DNA from: Pseudomonas brassicacearum subsp. brassicacearum
Lineage (GTDB): Bacteria; Pseudomonadota; Gammaproteobacteria; Pseudomonadales; Pseudomonadaceae
Length of the DNA: 64,000 nt
Reading direction: 5' to 3'
NCBI RefSeq assembly: GCF_008801605.1
Contig: NZ_VZPJ01000003.1
Span: forward strand, 248,001 to 312,000
Every line of letters starts with the position of its first letter. The first letter of the stretch is position 1. Below the pieces are notes generated by a model. That model worked only from the letters and a program-made list of their open reading frames with translations, did no database searches and was not told the DNA's origin. The position numbers were made by a program, and so were the translations under genes. Below are positions 61,276 to 64,000 of this stretch, in pieces.

Positions 61276-62451
61276 ATGACCCGCTCATTACGCATCTTTT
61301 ACATCGCACTGTTCATGCTGATCCTGACAGCATTGGGCCTGTGGTCGATGCGCAGTTTCTTCGGCTTCAGCACCAACCCGGACGCCACCGTGCTCAACGG
61401 GCGCTGGGCCAAGGCCGTGGAAACGCACTACGACGACGAGTTCCCGATCAAGCGCCTGGGCACCAACATCTGGGCTGCGCTGGACTACAAGCTGTTCAAC
61501 GAAGGCCGCAAAGGCGTGGTCCTGGGCCGCGACCAGTGGCTGTACAGCGACGAAGAGTTCAACCCGATCGTCAACGAAGAGCTGAACCTGCAAGGCAACT
61601 ACGCGCTGGTCGAAGGCGTGCGCCAGAAGCTCAAGGAACAAGGCGTGACCCTGGTCATGGCGATCGTGCCGGCCAAGGCGCGGCTGTACCCCGAGCACCT
61701 GGGTGACGTGAAGCCATCGAGCATTCACGCCAACCTCTACCAGGATTTCCACGCTCGCGTGGCGGCCGACAAGATCCTCGCGCCGGACCTGCTCGGCCCG
61801 CTGCAACAGGCCAAGCAAGGCGGCCAGCAAGTGTTCCTGCGCACCGACACCCACTGGACTCCGGAAGGTGCCCAGGTCGCTGCCGAGAACCTGGCCAAGG
61901 CCATTGCCGAACGCGCACCGCTCAACGGTGAGCCACAACGCTTCGTCACGGAACCTGCGGAGAAAATCACCCACAAGGGTGACCTGCGCCAGTTCCTGCC
62001 CCTGGACCCGCTGTTCGAAAACCTGATGCCAGCCCAGGAGCCGCTGGTCAAGCGCAACACCCGCGAAGCCGACGACCAGCCGGCTGGCGACGACGCGCTG
62101 TTCGCCGACGCCCAGGTGCCCGTGGCCCTGATCGGCACCAGCTACAGCGCCAACCCCAACTGGAACTTCGTCGGTGCACTCAAGCAAGCCCTGCACAGCG
62201 ACGTCGTCAACTACGCCGAAGACGGCCATGGCCCGATTCTGCCGATGCTCAGCTACCTCAAGAGCGACGCCTTCAAGAACAGCCCGCCACAGGTGCTGAT
62301 CTGGGAGTTCCCTGAACGCTATCTGCCCGTGAACAACGAAATCGGCGACGCCGACCCACAGTGGGTCGCAGAGCTCAAGCAAGCCGGCGCGCGCCAACAG
62401 AACGTAGCCGCCAACACCCCATCCGAGACGCCCGACCGGGCGCAAAACTGA
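61276..62451 (+). CDS. algJ: Alginate O-acetyltransferase AlgJ
   Basis: Signal-anchored periplasmic SGNH-like acetyltransferase, 391 aa, the same length as I recall for P. aeruginosa. One N-terminal helix (about 7-27, IFYIALFMLILTALGLWSM). Motifs RTDTHWTPEGAQ (Asp/His) and IGTSYSANPNWNF (serine) match those of AlgX, its paralogue. GAGGGA lies 7 bp before the start. It follows algI by 11 bp. Confidence 0.95.
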   Translation: MTRSLRIFYIALFMLILTALGLWSMRSFFGFSTNPDATVLNGRWAKAVETHYDDEFPIKRLGTNIWAALDYKLFNEGRKGVVLGRDQWLYSDEEFNPIVNEELNLQGNYALVEGVRQKLKEQGVTLVMAIVPAKARLYPEHLGDVKPSSIHANLYQDFHARVAADKILAPDLLGPLQQAKQGGQQVFLRTDTHWTPEGAQVAAENLAKAIAERAPLNGEPQRFVTEPAEKITHKGDLRQFLPLDPLFENLMPAQEPLVKRNTREADDQPAGDDALFADAQVPVALIGTSYSANPNWNFVGALKQALHSDVVNYAEDGHGPILPMLSYLKSDAFKNSPPQVLIWEFPERYLPVNNEIGDADPQWVAELKQAGARQQNVAANTPSETPDRAQN

Positions 62452-62465
62452 AAGAGAGGTCCACC

Positions 62466-63131
62466 ATGACTTTCAACACTACTCCTCGCCGTCTCGCTGC
62501 TCGCTCCTTCAAGGCCGTTGCCCTGGTCGCCAGCATGAGCGCCCTCTCACTGTCCGCCTTTGCCGGTGACGCGGCCCTGTACGGCCCGACCGCACCAAAA
62601 GGCTCGAGCTTCGTGCGGGTGTACAACGCCGCCAACGCCGAAGTCAGCGCAACCGTCGGCAGCACCAACATCAGCGACGTAGCTCCCTTGGCCAGCAGCG
62701 ACTTCAGCTTCATGCCCGGTGGCGACTACAGCGCCAAGGTCGGCAGCCAGACCGTGCCGGTGAAACTGGCTTCCGATCACTATTACACCCTGGTCAACAA
62801 CGCCAGCGGCCAGCCGCAACTGATCGAAGAGCCTCCGTTCAAGAACAAGCAGAAGTCCCTGGTCCGCGTACAGAACCTGAGCGACAAGGCACTGACCCTC
62901 AAGACCGCCGACGGCAAGACCGAAGTGGTGCCGAACGTGGCCGCCAAGGGCCGTGGCGAGCGTGAAATCAACCCGGTGAAAGTGTCCCTGGCGCTGTTCG
63001 AAGGCGACAAGAAAGTCGGCGACCTCAAGCCCGTGGCCCTGGAGCGCGGTGAAGCAGCCGTGCTGTACGTCACCGGTTCAGGCAGCAGCCTGTCGCCAGT
63101 GTGGGTCAAACGCCCAGTGTCGACCCGCTGA
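62466..63131 (+). CDS. algF: Alginate O-acetylation accessory protein AlgF
   Basis: Periplasmic protein with two beta-sandwich domains, required for acetylation and thought to mediate contacts between AlgJ and AlgX. 221 aa from ATG 62466 with GAGAGG 6 bp upstream; the longer open frame starting inside algJ is not used. Signal peptide to Ala about 32 (ALSLSAFAGDAALYGPTAP). Two repeats of the form VRVYNAANAEVSATVG and VRVQNLSDKALTLKTADG are visible. Confidence 0.94.
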   Translation: MTFNTTPRRLAARSFKAVALVASMSALSLSAFAGDAALYGPTAPKGSSFVRVYNAANAEVSATVGSTNISDVAPLASSDFSFMPGGDYSAKVGSQTVPVKLASDHYYTLVNNASGQPQLIEEPPFKNKQKSLVRVQNLSDKALTLKTADGKTEVVPNVAAKGRGEREINPVKVSLALFEGDKKVGDLKPVALERGEAAVLYVTGSGSSLSPVWVKRPVSTR

Positions 63132-63159
63132 TGAATTCACCTGATTGACGTTGTACCCC

Positions 63160-63251
63160 TGTGGGAGCGGGCTTGCTCGCGAATACGGTCTCACATTCAA
63201 CATTGATGTTGGTTGAAGCACCACTTTCGCGAGCAAGCCCGCTCCCACCCT
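63160..63251. repeat. Variant REPIN between algF and algA
   Basis: Arms of the CTGTGGGAGCGGGCTTGCTC variant facing each other around CAACATTGATGTTG. It lies in the 217-bp gap before algA, the largest non-coding gap inside the operon. Confidence 0.88.
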
Positions 63252-63348
63252 GAATCGGGGTGTCAGTCGGGTACGGAACAAGAACAAGAGAGTGAAACGA
63301 CAGAACGCAGTAGCTCTAACAACCATTTCGCTTCAAGGAGTAACAAAC

Positions 63349-64000
63349 ATGATTCCGGTGATCTTGTCAGGTGGTAGTGGCTCACGTCTTTGGCCGCTTT
63401 CGCGCAAGCAATTCCCTAAACAGTTCCTGGCCCTGACCGGTGAACACACCCTGTTCCAGCAGACCCTCGAGCGCCTGGTGTTCGAAGGCATGGACACGCC
63501 AATCGTGGTCTGCAACAAAGACCACCGCTTCATCGTCAACGAACAGTTGACCAACCGTAAGCTCGAAGCCCAGCGCATCCTGATGGAACCGTTCGGGCGC
63601 AACACCGCACCGGCCGTGGCGTTGACCGCGATGATGCTGGTCAACGAAGGCCGCGACGAGCTGATGCTGGTGCTGCCTGCCGACCACGTGCTGGAAGACC
63701 AGAAAGCCCTGCAACGCGCCCTGGCCCTGGCCACCGTGGCCGCCGAGCGTGGCGAAATGGTGCTGTTCGGCGTACCGGCCACCAAGCCGGAAACCGGCTA
63801 CGGCTACATCAAATCGACCAACGACGCGCTGCTGCCTGAAGGCGTGAGCCGCGTTTCGCACTTCGTCGAGAAACCCGACGTCAAGCGCGCCACAGAGTTC
63901 GTCGAGGCCGGCGGTTACTTCTGGAACAGCGGCATGTTCCTGTTCCGCGCCAGCCGTTTCCTCGAAGAGCTGAAAAAGCACGATCCGGACATCTACGACA
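63349..64000 (+). CDS. algA: Phosphomannose isomerase/GDP-mannose pyrophosphorylase AlgA (5' part)
   Basis: Bifunctional enzyme making mannose 6-phosphate and later GDP-mannose, the AlgD substrate. Only the first 217 codons are in the window; the frame is still open at the edge. The pyrophosphorylase domain begins MIPVILSGGSGSRLWPLSRKQ (nucleotide-binding signature), then EPFGRNTAPAVALTA, LVLPADHVLEDQ and FVEKPD. AAGGAG lies 9 bp before the ATG. The isomerase motif would be in the missing C-terminus. Confidence 0.96.
   Translation, partial: MIPVILSGGSGSRLWPLSRKQFPKQFLALTGEHTLFQQTLERLVFEGMDTPIVVCNKDHRFIVNEQLTNRKLEAQRILMEPFGRNTAPAVALTAMMLVNEGRDELMLVLPADHVLEDQKALQRALALATVAAERGEMVLFGVPATKPETGYGYIKSTNDALLPEGVSRVSHFVEKPDVKRATEFVEAGGYFWNSGMFLFRASRFLEELKKHDPDIYD

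Overview
The window reads as chromosomal DNA of a fluorescent pseudomonad, most likely the P. fluorescens group. GC content is high throughout. Nearly every gene closely resembles a Pseudomonas core gene as I remember those proteins. The intergenic spaces are filled with the REP/REPIN family typical of that group, built on GTGGGAGCGAGC..GCTCGCGA. I see no tRNA, rRNA, phage, insertion sequence or CRISPR array. The only accessory-looking item is a small mqsRA toxin-antitoxin pair.

Layout. 1-2.4 kb: the last codons of a gene that is probably the PTS multiphosphoryl protein, the GlcNAc transporter nagE, and a small NIF3/YqfO-like protein. 2.4-8 kb: purL and, divergently, mltF. 8.1-14.2 kb (minus strand): the lepA-lepB-rnc-era-recO-pdxJ operon, here not next to algU-mucABD. 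14.4-25.8 kb: lptFG (minus), then pepA-holC-orf-valS, rlmF, hupN (minus), and ndpA with a coupled glutaredoxin. 25.9-29.9 kb (minus): a GST, a GIY-YIG protein, an NTF2-like protein, and an MFS carrier with its FadR-type regulator. 30-30.9 kb: mqsRA behind a perfect 25-bp operator. 30.9-35.1 kb (minus): the aapJQMP amino-acid ABC transporter. 35.5-41.8 kb: estB, rhlB, the D-arginine operon dauB-dauA-dauR and a divergent solute-binding protein. 42-47.4 kb: moaCDE, a PIN-PhoH protein and a degenerate polysaccharide deacetylase (all minus), then yaaA. 48.2-64 kb: the alginate operon algD-8-44-K-E-G-X-L-I-J-F-A, with algA cut by the window edge.

The richest non-coding stretch is the 810 bp before algD. 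It holds two AlgR boxes flanking a perfect 18-bp palindrome, phased direct repeats, an exact tandem A/T-rich decamer, two related GCCAT..ATGGC palindromes and an AlgU-type -35 inside a long inverted repeat. The alginate operon is interrupted by palindromic repeats at alg44/algK, algL/algI and algF/algA. The first of these has apparently supplied the N-terminal codons of algK.

Several start codons are moved inward from the longest reading frame where a Shine-Dalgarno sequence and remembered family starts agree. Family assignments come from sequence recognition without database searches; comparisons with P. aeruginosa and P. putida are from memory and marked as such.
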